Shown here one piece after another: positions 1 through 8,767 of a stretch of DNA of 64,000 nt. The translations under genes were made by a program, and so were the position numbers. Under the pieces are notes generated by a model. That model had not been told where the DNA came from, did no database searches, and was given only the letters and a program-made list of their open reading frames with translations. The stretch is from Shewanella denitrificans OS217 (GTDB taxonomy: Bacteria > Pseudomonadota > Gammaproteobacteria > Enterobacterales > Shewanellaceae), in the NCBI RefSeq assembly GCF_000013765.1, contig NC_007954.1, positions 1,798,001-1,862,000 on the forward strand, given 5' to 3'. Position 1 is the stretch's first letter. Each line of letters begins with the position of its first letter.

Positions 1-177
1 AAACACTAATCCAAGCTGGGCATGGCCTTGAATAGGATAGGGGTAAGGTGCGAGTAAGGATTCAATTTGATGGAATGCCAAAGCATCGATATGTTGAACT
101 CTTCGTCCTAAATCATACACTTGGAATTGGGTGTTCGCCGTGGTTAGGAACTGGCTTAAGGTGGTAATTTCAGTCAT
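1..177 (-). CDS. DUF3549 family protein, N-terminal part only (cut by window edge)
   Basis: The reverse strand reads an open frame from an ATG at 177 to the window edge, beginning MTEITTLSQFLTTANTQFQV and continuing with YDLGRRVQHID and PYPYPIQGHAQ. This matches what I remember of the DUF3549 family of Shewanella and relatives, whose function is unknown. Only about 59 residues are visible, so the assignment rests on the N-terminus. It is divergent from yqcC, with 88 bases between the two starts for both promoters. Confidence 0.75.
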   Translation of the reverse strand, partial: MTEITTLSQFLTTANTQFQVYDLGRRVQHIDALAFHQIESLLAPYPYPIQGHAQLGLVF

Positions 178-265
178 GTTTCTGCCGCTTACTCGGTTTA
201 TTTGGATAACAACCGCGAGATGATATCATATCTCGTTATAAGCCCTGAGTTCACATTAGTATTTT

Positions 266-586
266 ATGCCTTATAGCCGTTGTAAAACCCATTTAGTTCG
301 CTTGGAAGCCTTGTTAAAACAACAAAATCTGTGGAGCGATAGTGAGCCTTCGCCTGCCGCATTAGCCAGCACTGCGCCCTTTTCCTGCGATACCATGGCC
401 TTCGAAGAGTGGCTGCAGTTTATTTTCATTCCAAAACTGGGCGCGATTGTCGACGCGAAGCAGCCATTGCCATCCCAAATGCACTTAGCCCCAATGGCAT
501 CCCAAGTCTGGCAAGCAAACCCTGTGTATCAGCCAATCATTGAGCAACTTATCGCAATGGATGATTTTATTAATGCCGCAAAATAA
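266..586 (+). CDS. yqcC: YqcC family protein
   Basis: This 106-residue protein has the YqcC pattern: an N-terminal helix (HLVRLEALLKQQNLW), a central FEEWLQFIFIPKL block and a C-terminal PIIEQLIAMDDFI block. YqcC is a small cytoplasmic helical protein with no established biochemical role. Its genetic context is informative, because in E. coli yqcC, truC (yqcB) and yqcA also lie together, as they do here. Its 3' end overlaps the probable start of truC, which suggests translational coupling. The length is typical for the family. Confidence 0.85.
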   Translation: MPYSRCKTHLVRLEALLKQQNLWSDSEPSPAALASTAPFSCDTMAFEEWLQFIFIPKLGAIVDAKQPLPSQMHLAPMASQVWQANPVYQPIIEQLIAMDDFINAAK

Positions 587-1469
587 CTCAAACAATCAAT
601 ACAATGAAATGGCCGGTATTTCAAATGACGCATTTGATTATGCAGATATTTATGAGCAAGAAGAAAACGAGTCAGCAGGCGCGGACATTGAAGTCACTGA
701 CGACATGGATGAGCCTGCGCCAGAATTGACTATTCTCTATCAAGACGACGACATAGTGGCTATTCATAAACCAGCAGGTTTATTAGTGCATCGCAGTTAC
801 TTAGCCCGCAAGGAGCGTTTTTTCGCCATGCAGCTCACTCGGGACTTAATCGGTTGCCATGTGTTTCCTGTGCATAGACTCGATAGGCCCACATCCGGTG
901 TGTTATTGTTTGCTAAAAGTAGCGAAGTCGCTCGTAATCTGTGTGAGCAATTTGCCGAACATAAGATAAAAAAAGACTACTTGGCCTTGGTACGGGGCAA
1001 TATGCATGAGGCTGGACTGTTGGATTATCCTTTAAGGGTGGAGCTTGATGATGTGGCCGATAAACATGCCAAAGCCGATAAACCCGCCCAAGAAGCACAA
1101 ACCAGTTACCAGCCGTTACTCAATAGTGAAATTCCTTTTAGCTCGGGTCGTTATCCAACCAGTCGTTTCGCGCTGATAAAACTAAGCCCTCATACGGGGC
1201 GTAAGCATCAGCTGCGCCGTCATATGGCGCATTTACGTCACCCCATTTTAGGTGATACCACCCATGGTGACGGCAAGCAAAATAAATTCAGCCGAGAACA
1301 CTTCGGTGTAAATCGCCTATGGCTAATAGCCAAGCGGCTGAGCTTTACCCATCCAGTGACTGGAAAACCCATGACAATTGAAACTCAAATTGAACAGCAA
1401 TGGTTGGCAACGTTCGCTTTATTGGGTTGGACTGATGCACAGCTACAACAGCTTGATTTTATTCAATAA
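573..1469 (+). CDS. truC: tRNA pseudouridine(65) synthase TruC
   Basis: TruC converts U65 in the T-stem of some tRNAs to pseudouridine. The RluA-type core is clear: HKPAGLLVHRS, then the catalytic block HRLDRPTSGVLL with its aspartate, then PHTGRKHQLRRHMAHLRHPI near the middle of the protein. An acidic stretch of about 45 residues precedes the core and is not present in E. coli TruC. The start is uncertain: in-frame ATG codons occur at 540, 561, 573, 609 and 702, and none has a strong ribosome site. I chose 573, which overlaps yqcC by 14 bases. The enzyme core begins only near residue 50, so function does not depend on the choice. Confidence 0.9.
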   Translation: MPQNNSNNQYNEMAGISNDAFDYADIYEQEENESAGADIEVTDDMDEPAPELTILYQDDDIVAIHKPAGLLVHRSYLARKERFFAMQLTRDLIGCHVFPVHRLDRPTSGVLLFAKSSEVARNLCEQFAEHKIKKDYLALVRGNMHEAGLLDYPLRVELDDVADKHAKADKPAQEAQTSYQPLLNSEIPFSSGRYPTSRFALIKLSPHTGRKHQLRRHMAHLRHPILGDTTHGDGKQNKFSREHFGVNRLWLIAKRLSFTHPVTGKPMTIETQIEQQWLATFALLGWTDAQLQQLDFIQ

Positions 1470-1586
1470 GCCCCTATTGATGTGAATGACTAGTTCTATA
1501 CCGATAAAATAGAGATTAGACTATGATCTTGAAAGGAAAGTCGGCTATTGTATAAATCGCTTTATGATGTTTAAGGAAGAGGATTG

Positions 1587-2039
1587 ATGAAGAAAGTGAA
1601 CCTAGTGTTTGGTACTGTCTATGGCAGCGCTCAACACGTTGCAGAGACCTTGGCTCCAGCCATAGAAAAACTAGGCTATGAGGTGGCGATAAAACAACCT
1701 AATGAACTTGCGAGTTTTACCCCGCCAGAAGATGAGCTGTTGATCATTATTTGTTCCACTACGGGACAAGGGGATCTGCCCGATGATATTTTTCCTTGGT
1801 TTAACTTACTTAAATCAAATGCGCCTTATTTGCCCAAATTGAACTACAGCATTATTGGCCTAGGGGACTCTTGCTATGAAACCTTTTGCGGCGCCGCTAG
1901 ACAGTTTGATGCTTTATTTCAAGAACTTGGCGCAAATACAGTAACCGATATGTTTGAAATCGATGCCAGCGAAACCATGAGCCCCGAAGATGATGCCTTA
2001 AACTGGATTAGTGTGTGGCACAGCCAAGTCGAACATTAA
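1587..2039 (+). CDS. yqcA: Flavodoxin YqcA (MioC-like)
   Basis: This is a short-chain flavodoxin of about 150 residues. The FMN phosphate-binding loop is GTVYGSAQHVAE near residue 9, and later flavin loops are STTGQGDLPDD and GLGDSCYETFCGA. YqcA and MioC are small electron carriers; the physiological partner of YqcA is not known. A TTG lies just before the ATG, but AAGGAAGAGG ends about 5 bases upstream of the ATG at 1587, which favours the ATG. The gene completes the yqcC-truC-yqcA cluster, with a 117-base gap after truC that may hold its own promoter. Confidence 0.9.
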   Translation: MKKVNLVFGTVYGSAQHVAETLAPAIEKLGYEVAIKQPNELASFTPPEDELLIIICSTTGQGDLPDDIFPWFNLLKSNAPYLPKLNYSIIGLGDSCYETFCGAARQFDALFQELGANTVTDMFEIDASETMSPEDDALNWISVWHSQVEH

Positions 2040-3463
2040 GCTATTTAAATCAGCAATGGTTTAAGTTTGCCCAGCGCTTGAGCCAAGCGCTGTTGGTGCC
2101 CATTGCTATTCTGCCTGCGGCAGGGCTCATGCTCGGATTAACCGTAAACCCTCTACCTTTTATCCCCATTGAATTGACGATGATTTTTGCCTCAGTGGGC
2201 AAATTGATTTTCACCATGATGCCACTGCTCTTTAGTGTTGCCATCGCCATAGGTTTTTGCAAAGACCAAGGCATAGCGGCATTTTCGGCGGTATTTGGCT
2301 TTGGGGTATTTCAATCAACGTTAGGCGCTCTTACCGCACTATATCAGCTGCCTTCGAGGCCATTATGGGGGATAGATACCATAGATACTGGTATTGCAGG
2401 CGGTATTTTAGTGGGGGCAGTGACGTGTTTAGCGGTCAGGCTAAGTCAGCATTTACGCTTACCGGCGATTTTTTCGTTTTTCGAGGGTAGGCGCAGTGCC
2501 CCCTTAATTGTCATCCCCTTGACCATAGGCCTTGCTTACTTATTAAGTCTATTGTGGCCGAGTTTATCTGTGGTTATTCAACGCCTGTCTGATTGGGCTG
2601 TGTATCAAGACCCATCCTTGGCTTTTGGCATTTATGGCATGGTCGAGCGGCTGCTTATTCCCTTAGGCCTGCACCATATCTGGAATGCGCCTTTTTATTT
2701 AGAAGTGGGTCAGTTTTTTGATGGTACTCATGTTATTCGAGGTGAAATCGGTCGTTATTTAGCGGGGGACATTACCGCTGGAAACCTTGCTGGTGGCTAT
2801 TTAATCAAGATGTGGGGCTTACCCGCGGCGGCGCTGGCTATCTGGCGCTGCGCCGATAAGAGTGAACGTAATCGTGTGGCTGGCATTATGCTCTCTGCCG
2901 GCATGGCGAGTTGGCTAACCGGGGTAACTGAGCCGCTAGAGTTTGCCTTCTTGTTTGTCGCTCCTATATTGTTTATTTGTCATGCCATTTTAACTGGGCT
3001 GGCTTACAGCCTCTGTGTGGTATTGGATATTCACCATGGGATAGTGTTTTCCCACGGATTAGTGGATTTCAGCTTACTGTATTCTCTTTCATCCAATACC
3101 GGTTGGCTGTTGATTTTAGGGCCGTTAACTGGCGTCATCTACTATGCGCTGTTTACTGTCAGTATTTTAAGCTTTAATTTAAAAACGCCCGGTCGCTTGG
3201 CTAGCGGCAATGATGAGCAAAAGGAAAGCCTACGCTCCATGATAGCCGCCTTAGGTGGAAGACATAATGTGCTTGAGTTGAATGCATGTTTAACCCGTCT
3301 TAGGATCAGCGTTATCGACGCCAGTTTAGTGGATAAGGCCCGTTTGATGCGCCTTGGGGCCAAGGGCGTTATCGTTGTGGGTAAGGGGGTTCAAGTGGTT
3401 TTCGGTACAAAAGCGGAAACATTACGCAAATTACTGCAAAAATACTTAGATTCACGGCGTTAA
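2015..3463 (+). CDS. ptsG: PtsG-like PTS EIICB permease (glucose family)
   Basis: This 482-residue membrane protein transports and phosphorylates a sugar, probably glucose or a related hexose. The EIIC part (about 1-390) carries GLHHIWNAPF, RYLAGDITAGNLAGG, GLPAAALAIW and GVTEPLEFAF, all close to E. coli PtsG. The EIIB part at the C-terminus has the phosphorylation motif NACLTRLRI with its cysteine near residue 425, and ends with GVQVVFGTKAETL. There is no EIIA domain, so a separate EIIA such as Crr must supply phosphate. The only usable start is the GTG at 2015, inside yqcA, overlapping it by 25 bases and suggesting coupled translation. Sugar specificity is inferred from resemblance only. 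Confidence 0.82.
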   Translation: MAQPSRTLSYLNQQWFKFAQRLSQALLVPIAILPAAGLMLGLTVNPLPFIPIELTMIFASVGKLIFTMMPLLFSVAIAIGFCKDQGIAAFSAVFGFGVFQSTLGALTALYQLPSRPLWGIDTIDTGIAGGILVGAVTCLAVRLSQHLRLPAIFSFFEGRRSAPLIVIPLTIGLAYLLSLLWPSLSVVIQRLSDWAVYQDPSLAFGIYGMVERLLIPLGLHHIWNAPFYLEVGQFFDGTHVIRGEIGRYLAGDITAGNLAGGYLIKMWGLPAAALAIWRCADKSERNRVAGIMLSAGMASWLTGVTEPLEFAFLFVAPILFICHAILTGLAYSLCVVLDIHHGIVFSHGLVDFSLLYSLSSNTGWLLILGPLTGVIYYALFTVSILSFNLKTPGRLASGNDEQKESLRSMIAALGGRHNVLELNACLTRLRISVIDASLVDKARLMRLGAKGVIVVGKGVQVVFGTKAETLRKLLQKYLDSRR

Positions 3464-3540
3464 TTTTTGTCTCGTTTCACACTGTTAACTTTTTTCAACT
3501 TAATTGTTAATTTTGTGGATTGATTTGTTTTTAAAATACT

Positions 3541-3574
3541 TTATTCTCAATTAAAGATTATTCTCAATTAAAGA
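3541..3574. repeat. Perfect tandem duplication of 17 bp
   Basis: The 17-mer TTATTCTCAATTAAAGA occurs twice back to back, 52 bases before purU. It is AT-rich and lies where promoter elements for purU would be expected. It may be a recent slippage duplication or a doubled regulator site; I do not recognise the motif. Confidence 0.9.
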
Positions 3575-3625
3575 TAAAGCAGACGAGTCCATTTCAGGCA
3601 TAAGTCATCATCGAGGAGTTGCAGC

Positions 3626-4483
3626 ATGGTTACTTTAGAGCCAGAAAACAAAGTAAGAAAAATTCTAATTACTGATTGCGCCGATGCCAAGGGGTTAATA
3701 GCTAAGATCACCGGCGTTTGTTTTGCTCACCAGTTAAACATCATTAAAAATACTGAGTTTGTTGATCGCATTCAGGGGCGTTTTTTTATGCGCACCGTAC
3801 TCGAAGGTGTGTTTGATGATGCCAGTTTACTCAAGGCGTTAAGTGAAGTATTGCCAGCGCAGAACCATACCAAGCTGGTTGCTGCCGACAAGAAACGTAT
3901 CGTGGTGATGGTTACTAAAGAAGCCCATTGTTTGGGTGATTTGTTGATGAAAGCCTATTATGGTGGGCTGGATGTGGATATTGCCGCTGTGGTGGGCAAT
4001 TATGATAGCCTGCGCAACTTAACTGAAAAGTTTGATATTCCGTTTCACCATGTATGTCATCAAGGCTTAGACAGGCTTGAACATGAACAAGCCATATTGA
4101 AAATAGTGAACGGCTATCAGCCTGATTATGTGGTGCTGGCTAAATACATGCGAGTGTTAACCCCTGAGTTTGTCTGTGCCTATCCTGATCGAATTATTAA
4201 TATTCACCACTCGTTTTTACCCGCGTTTATTGGCGCATCGCCCTATAAACAAGCCTGGGAGCGAGGGGTGAAAATTATTGGCGCTACGGCCCATTTCGTC
4301 AATGATTGCCTCGATGAAGGCCCCATTATTAAACAAGATGTCATTTCGGTTGATCATACTTTCAGCGCTGAAGAAATGGCCCACAATGGCCGCGATGTGG
4401 AAAAAAGTGTGCTCAGTAAGGCATTGCAGTTAGTGTTAAATGAACAAGTGATTGTCTATGGTAATAAAACCGTGGTGTTTTAG
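3626..4483 (+). CDS. purU: Formyltetrahydrofolate deformylase PurU
   Basis: PurU hydrolyses 10-formyl-THF to THF and formate, balancing one-carbon pools and supplying formate for purine synthesis. Residues 10-90 form an ACT domain (LITDCADAKGLIAKITGVCF). The C-terminal formyltransferase fold carries INIHHSFLPAFIGASPY, with the catalytic Asn/His region, and ATAHFVNDCLDEGPII, with the catalytic Asp. The length of 285 residues fits the family (280 in E. coli). GAGGAG 7-8 bases before the ATG sets the start. The gene stands alone between its own promoter region and a convergent DUF3718 gene. Confidence 0.96.
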   Translation: MVTLEPENKVRKILITDCADAKGLIAKITGVCFAHQLNIIKNTEFVDRIQGRFFMRTVLEGVFDDASLLKALSEVLPAQNHTKLVAADKKRIVVMVTKEAHCLGDLLMKAYYGGLDVDIAAVVGNYDSLRNLTEKFDIPFHHVCHQGLDRLEHEQAILKIVNGYQPDYVVLAKYMRVLTPEFVCAYPDRIINIHHSFLPAFIGASPYKQAWERGVKIIGATAHFVNDCLDEGPIIKQDVISVDHTFSAEEMAHNGRDVEKSVLSKALQLVLNEQVIVYGNKTVVF

Positions 4484-4512
4484 CCGCTTCCTTGCGGCGT
4501 TGTTGCGTTTTC
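4483..4512 (+). terminator. Weak terminator-like hairpin after purU
   Basis: GCCGC and GCGGC pair around a 6-base loop immediately at the purU stop codon, and a T-rich stretch (GTTGTTGCGTTTT) follows. The stem is only 5 bp, so this is a tentative call. Confidence 0.35.
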
Positions 4513-4609
4513 TTGGATCTATAGAATTGAGGGAGCACAAGATGTTAGGTCATAATGTTTAACGATTATTGATTGGATTGCTGTATTAACTTGTTTGATA
4601 CACACTTGA

Positions 4610-4954
4610 TTAATAGCGTATATCATAGAGGTCATCAGCAGAATAATTAAAGGCGATGTCTTGAATGGTGACCTTACCTTGAGTATATGGCGCAATGAGA
4701 CGCGCCGTTTTATCGGCATTATTGCTTAAGGCAAACTGATGGAAGCTTTCACCGTTACACATTAAACGTGGAAAAATTCTTGCTTTATTAATGCGATAAA
4801 TCTTCATTGTGTCATTAAAGCTAAATACTCTATTACTGACGCCTGCCTTGCAAACGTCAATTAAGGTATTTTCTAGCTGTGGATCCATGGCAGCCTGTGC
4901 TGGCATGACCAAGAACGATAACGTGACTAGACTTGCAGCTATGATGGTTTTCAT
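4610..4954 (-). CDS. DUF3718 family exported protein
   Basis: This 114-residue protein starts with a signal peptide (MKTIIAASLVTLSFLVMPAQA) that should be cut before AMDPQLENTL. The mature part contains LIDVCKAGVSNRVFSF, RLMCNGESFHQFA and a tail ending YDIRY, which I recognise as the DUF3718 pattern of Shewanella and related genera. Two cysteines in the mature part could form a disulfide. The function is unknown. AAGGAGG lies just before the ATG. The gene converges on purU. Confidence 0.75.
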   Translation of the reverse strand: MKTIIAASLVTLSFLVMPAQAAMDPQLENTLIDVCKAGVSNRVFSFNDTMKIYRINKARIFPRLMCNGESFHQFALSNNADKTARLIAPYTQGKVTIQDIAFNYSADDLYDIRY

Positions 4955-5163
4955 AGTGACTCCTCCTTAACCTAACCTTTAAAGTAAAGGCAATTTTTTG
5001 CTGCTGTGCCGGTTAAAGTATGGGGAAAACTGTATCAATCTATTTAAGGGTCGACAAAGTGTAACTGCGAGTTACAAAATGTGTATTTGTGAATTGAACG
5101 TGGATGCGTTGCCATTATCTAATTGATAATTAAGTGAAATTATTTTTATTGTTTAAGTTGTTG

Positions 5164-5190
5164 AAAAGCCCAGAAAATGACTGGGCTTTT
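5164..5190 (-). terminator. Intrinsic terminator downstream of dapD
   Basis: AAAAGCCCAG and CTGGGCTTTT form a perfect 10-bp stem around a 7-base loop. It lies 28 bases after the dapD stop on the minus strand. T-runs flank it on both strands, so it could also stop transcription coming from the plus strand. Confidence 0.85.
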
Positions 5191-5217
5191 TATTTACTCG
5201 ATTTCTGGTTAACCGTA

Positions 5218-6042
5218 TTAATCTACGATTCGTAAAAGTTCGTTAATACCGACTTTAGCACGTGTCTTAGCGTCAACTTTTTTGACTATGATGGCGGCAT
5301 ACAAGCTGTATTTGCCACAGGCTGAGGGTAAGTTGCCCGATACTACGACTGAGCCTGCAGGCACACGGCCATAATGCACTTCGCCGGTTTCACGATCAAA
5401 AATACGGGTGCTTTGGCCTATATAGACCCCCATAGAAATCACGCTGCCTTCTTCAACCACTACGCCCTCAACGATTTCACTGCGAGCGCCGATAAAGCAA
5501 TTGTCTTCGATAATTGTTGGGCCAGCCTGTAAGGGTTCAAGTACACCGCCAATACCCACACCGCCAGACAAGTGCACGTTCTTGCCAATTTGTGCACATG
5601 AACCCACTGTCGCCCATGTATCAACCATAGTGCCTTCATCTACATAGGCACCTAAATTTACGTAAGAGGGCATAAGCACAGTGTTTTTACCGATAAAGGA
5701 GCCTTTGCGCACAGTGGCAGGTGGAACAACGCGAATGGCTTCGGCTTTAAAGCGGGCTTCATCGTAGTCCGCAAATTTTTGCGGTACTTTATCGAAATAT
5801 TTAGTGTCACCACCATCAATGACGCCGTTATCAAATATCCGAAAAGACAGTAATACCGCTTTTTTTAACCATTGGTGTACCTGCCACTGGCCGTTAATTT
5901 TTTCAGCGACTCGAGCCTCACCTTTGTCTAACATGGCAATAACCGTTTCAACATCGGCACGCAGGCTAGGTTCAACTGTGCCTGGTGTGATGTGTTGACG
6001 ATTTTCAAATGCAGTTTCAATACGTTGGCGTAATGCCTCCAT
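5218..6042 (-). CDS. dapD: Tetrahydrodipicolinate N-succinyltransferase DapD
   Basis: DapD transfers succinyl from succinyl-CoA to tetrahydrodipicolinate in the lysine/diaminopimelate pathway. The C-terminal half is a left-handed beta helix of hexapeptide repeats, visible from VRKGSFIGKNTVLMP through GARSEIVEGVVVEEGSVI. The ATG at 6042 is preceded by GGAG at good spacing and gives 274 residues, the same as E. coli; a TTG 12 bases upstream is less likely. It lies 31 bases downstream of glnD, also in the same order as in E. coli, so co-transcription is likely. Confidence 0.97.
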   Translation of the reverse strand: MEALRQRIETAFENRQHITPGTVEPSLRADVETVIAMLDKGEARVAEKINGQWQVHQWLKKAVLLSFRIFDNGVIDGGDTKYFDKVPQKFADYDEARFKAEAIRVVPPATVRKGSFIGKNTVLMPSYVNLGAYVDEGTMVDTWATVGSCAQIGKNVHLSGGVGIGGVLEPLQAGPTIIEDNCFIGARSEIVEGVVVEEGSVISMGVYIGQSTRIFDRETGEVHYGRVPAGSVVVSGNLPSACGKYSLYAAIIVKKVDAKTRAKVGINELLRIVD

Positions 6043-6073
6043 AGGGTTCTCCAATAATGATTAAAATGAAAAA

Positions 6074-8659
6074 TTACATGCTCGGTGCATGGGATGATAA
6101 AGCTAAACTAAGACTCTGAGCTAATTTTTGCTGCGAAGCTTCATCCAAGGCTTTACCTTCATGAGTTTGTAAAATAAAGAAATCTTCAGCTCGCTCGCCA
6201 ATAGTGGTGATCTTCGCAGCAATTAACGTCACCTGGCAGCGGTAAAAAATATCGCCCACTTTTGCCAATAATCCCGGGCTGTCTAAGGCGATGAGCTCCA
6301 TCATGCTGGTGCCTTGACGGGCGCTAGGCAAGAAACTTACCTGAGTCGGGACGTTAAAGGGGCGCATTATTCGCGCCATTTTCCTAAATTTTGGTAACTT
6401 AGGGTTGTCGCTGGCGAGGGCTTTTTCCAGTGCCTTTCGTATGCTCTGTATACGTGATAACTGGCTAATAGTTTCACCGTCTTGTTCTAGAATGACGAAG
6501 GTATCTAACGCATAATTATCTTTTGATGTCATGATGTTAGCATCATGAACATTGATATTTTTATTATCCAGCACTGTCATCACAGTGGCAAATAATTTGG
6601 GTTTATCTTTGCTGTAGATAAATAATTCAGTGCCGCCACGGGTCGCCTGTTTGGATAATAAAATCAAGGGCTCATCTTGATGGCTTTGCTTGATGATGGC
6701 TTCAGTATGCCAAGCCACTTGGCTTGCTTGGTGACGCAGAAAATAATCAGTTTTGAAGCGGCTCCAAAGGGCCTCCATCTCCTTTTCTTTAATCCCACGT
6801 CTCAATAGCTCTTTCTTGGCCTTGGCCTGTATTTCTCGCACCCTAGCGCGCATGTCTATGGGCTTTTCCTTGCCAGTTGCCAATACCCTTTGGGTGGAGA
6901 AGTACAAGTCTCGCAGTAAGGAGCCTTTCCAGCTGTTCCAGGTTTTTTCATTGGTGGCACAAATATCGGCAACGGTTAAACAATACAGATAGCTTAAATG
7001 CACGGCATCACGGACTTTATGGGCAAATTCAGCCACTACTTCGGGATCTGAGATATCCCGCCTCTGGGCTGTGATGGACATCACCAGATGATGCTCAACC
7101 AACCAAGCGACCATGCGGCCATCATGATCGTTAAGACCGTGCAGTTTGCAAAAATCCAAGGCATCCTTAGCCCCCAGTTTGCTGTGATCGCCGCCGCGAC
7201 CTTTGGCGATGTCATGAAAGATAGCGCCAAGGACGAGCAAGCCTTTTTTGGGCAATTGGTTAATCAGGATAGCCCCTAATGGGAATTCATCTTTTTGCTC
7301 GGCCTGTGAAAAACGGTCAATATTAAGCAGTAATCTGTGGGTGTGCTCATCCACAGTGTAGGCATGAAATAGATCAAATTGCATCTGGCCTTCAATTTTA
7401 CGCCATGCCGGTAAATATGAAGATAAAATCCCGTGTTTATGCATCAAGGACAAGGACCCTATGCCTCTGGGGTGCTTCAAAATGTCCATAAAGGCTTTAC
7501 GACAGGCTGAATTCTCTTGCAAGGGGCTTGCTAAGTCTTGCCTTGCCTCACGAAGTAATCTTAGTGTTGGGGCATAAATGCCCTGGATATTGGAGTTTTT
7601 TGCCACAATGAGAAACAAACGGATAATTTCTTCTGGGCAGCGACTAAATAGGCCTCCATCGAGCACTTCAATAAAGCGGCCACGGCGTTGATAGCATTCA
7701 TTGATAGGCTGGATAACTAAAGCGTGAGTCTGACCTAAGGTGGCACGTTTAAACAATTGCAGCAGCATTTCATTCAGCTCTATCACACTGCGAACCGTGC
7801 GATAGTACTTTTTCATTAACTGCTCCACCGCCAGCTGGGTAGCATCTTCATAGCCCATAATGCTGGCAACTTGGCGCTGTAAATCGAACAGAAGCCTATT
7901 TTCATTACGATTGGAAATCATGTGCAGCGCAAATCTGAGTTGCCACAAGAAACGTTGGCACTCCAAGAGTTCATCGAGTTCTGATGGGGTTAAAAACTCG
8001 TGGGCCACCAAATCTTCGAGTTTGGCGGCATCAAAATGACGCATAGCGACCCAGGCAATGGTTTGAATGTCCCTAAGGCCACCGGGACAGGTCTTGAGGT
8101 TGGGTTCTAAATCGAAGGCGCTGCCCTTGGTATGGCGATTTTGCTGCTCGGTTTTTTTTGCATCATAAAATCGCTCTGACGGCCAAAAATCCTGTTGACG
8201 TATGCTGTCATAGAGCAAATCAAACTGGTACTCATCGCCACATAAATAGCGCGCTTCGATAAGATTGGTGGCTATGGTGATATCGTCGCGACCTTGTTCT
8301 AAGGTTTGTGCCAAAGTACGCACACTGTGGCCAACTTCAAGGCCTGCATCCCATAAAAAGGTAATAAAAGCGCTAAGTTGCATCTCAGCTTGTTGGCAGA
8401 CGGTATCATTTTGCAACAAGATGAGTAAGTCTATGTCTGAGTGAGGGTGAAGTTCACTGCGACCGTAACCGCCAACGGCAACCAGAGTAATAGAAAACTC
8501 GTTAAGGCCTAAACGCTGCCAAGTTGAATTGAGCAGTTGATCCACAAATTGACTGCGCTGACTGACGAGCAATTCAATTGACTCGTTCGCGGTGAACTGC
8601 GCCATTAAACGCTGGTTTAATTCCGCAAGCTGTTGTTTGGCGACCAGCGCGCTATTCAT
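6074..8659 (-). CDS. glnD: Bifunctional uridylyltransferase/uridylyl-removing enzyme GlnD
   Basis: GlnD senses glutamine and adds or removes UMP on PII proteins, controlling nitrogen assimilation. The nucleotidyltransferase motif GYGRSELHPHSDIDLLI lies near residue 65-80 with its catalytic Asp pair. The uridylyl-removing HD domain has FHDIAKGRGGDHS near residue 480. Two ACT domains close the protein (ELFIYSKDKPKLFATVM and MELIALDSPGLLAKVGDIF). The length of 861 residues is normal. The gene lies between map and dapD on the same strand. Confidence 0.97.
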   Translation of the reverse strand: MNSALVAKQQLAELNQRLMAQFTANESIELLVSQRSQFVDQLLNSTWQRLGLNEFSITLVAVGGYGRSELHPHSDIDLLILLQNDTVCQQAEMQLSAFITFLWDAGLEVGHSVRTLAQTLEQGRDDITIATNLIEARYLCGDEYQFDLLYDSIRQQDFWPSERFYDAKKTEQQNRHTKGSAFDLEPNLKTCPGGLRDIQTIAWVAMRHFDAAKLEDLVAHEFLTPSELDELLECQRFLWQLRFALHMISNRNENRLLFDLQRQVASIMGYEDATQLAVEQLMKKYYRTVRSVIELNEMLLQLFKRATLGQTHALVIQPINECYQRRGRFIEVLDGGLFSRCPEEIIRLFLIVAKNSNIQGIYAPTLRLLREARQDLASPLQENSACRKAFMDILKHPRGIGSLSLMHKHGILSSYLPAWRKIEGQMQFDLFHAYTVDEHTHRLLLNIDRFSQAEQKDEFPLGAILINQLPKKGLLVLGAIFHDIAKGRGGDHSKLGAKDALDFCKLHGLNDHDGRMVAWLVEHHLVMSITAQRRDISDPEVVAEFAHKVRDAVHLSYLYCLTVADICATNEKTWNSWKGSLLRDLYFSTQRVLATGKEKPIDMRARVREIQAKAKKELLRRGIKEKEMEALWSRFKTDYFLRHQASQVAWHTEAIIKQSHQDEPLILLSKQATRGGTELFIYSKDKPKLFATVMTVLDNKNINVHDANIMTSKDNYALDTFVILEQDGETISQLSRIQSIRKALEKALASDNPKLPKFRKMARIMRPFNVPTQVSFLPSARQGTSMMELIALDSPGLLAKVGDIFYRCQVTLIAAKITTIGERAEDFFILQTHEGKALDEASQQKLAQSLSLALSSHAPSM

Positions 8660-8767
8660 GGTGATAAATTTAACTCTCTTATGATTGGGACAAACTATGT
8701 ATTGGAACCAGCTATAGATTGCAATTGTCTTGCGGCTAACCCAGTAGCCGCAATAAAAAACTCACCG

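Noticed and set aside
8730..8753. Terminator between map and glnD
   Set aside because: The 9-bp stem has its A/T run on the wrong side for minus-strand transcription, so it was not called a terminator.
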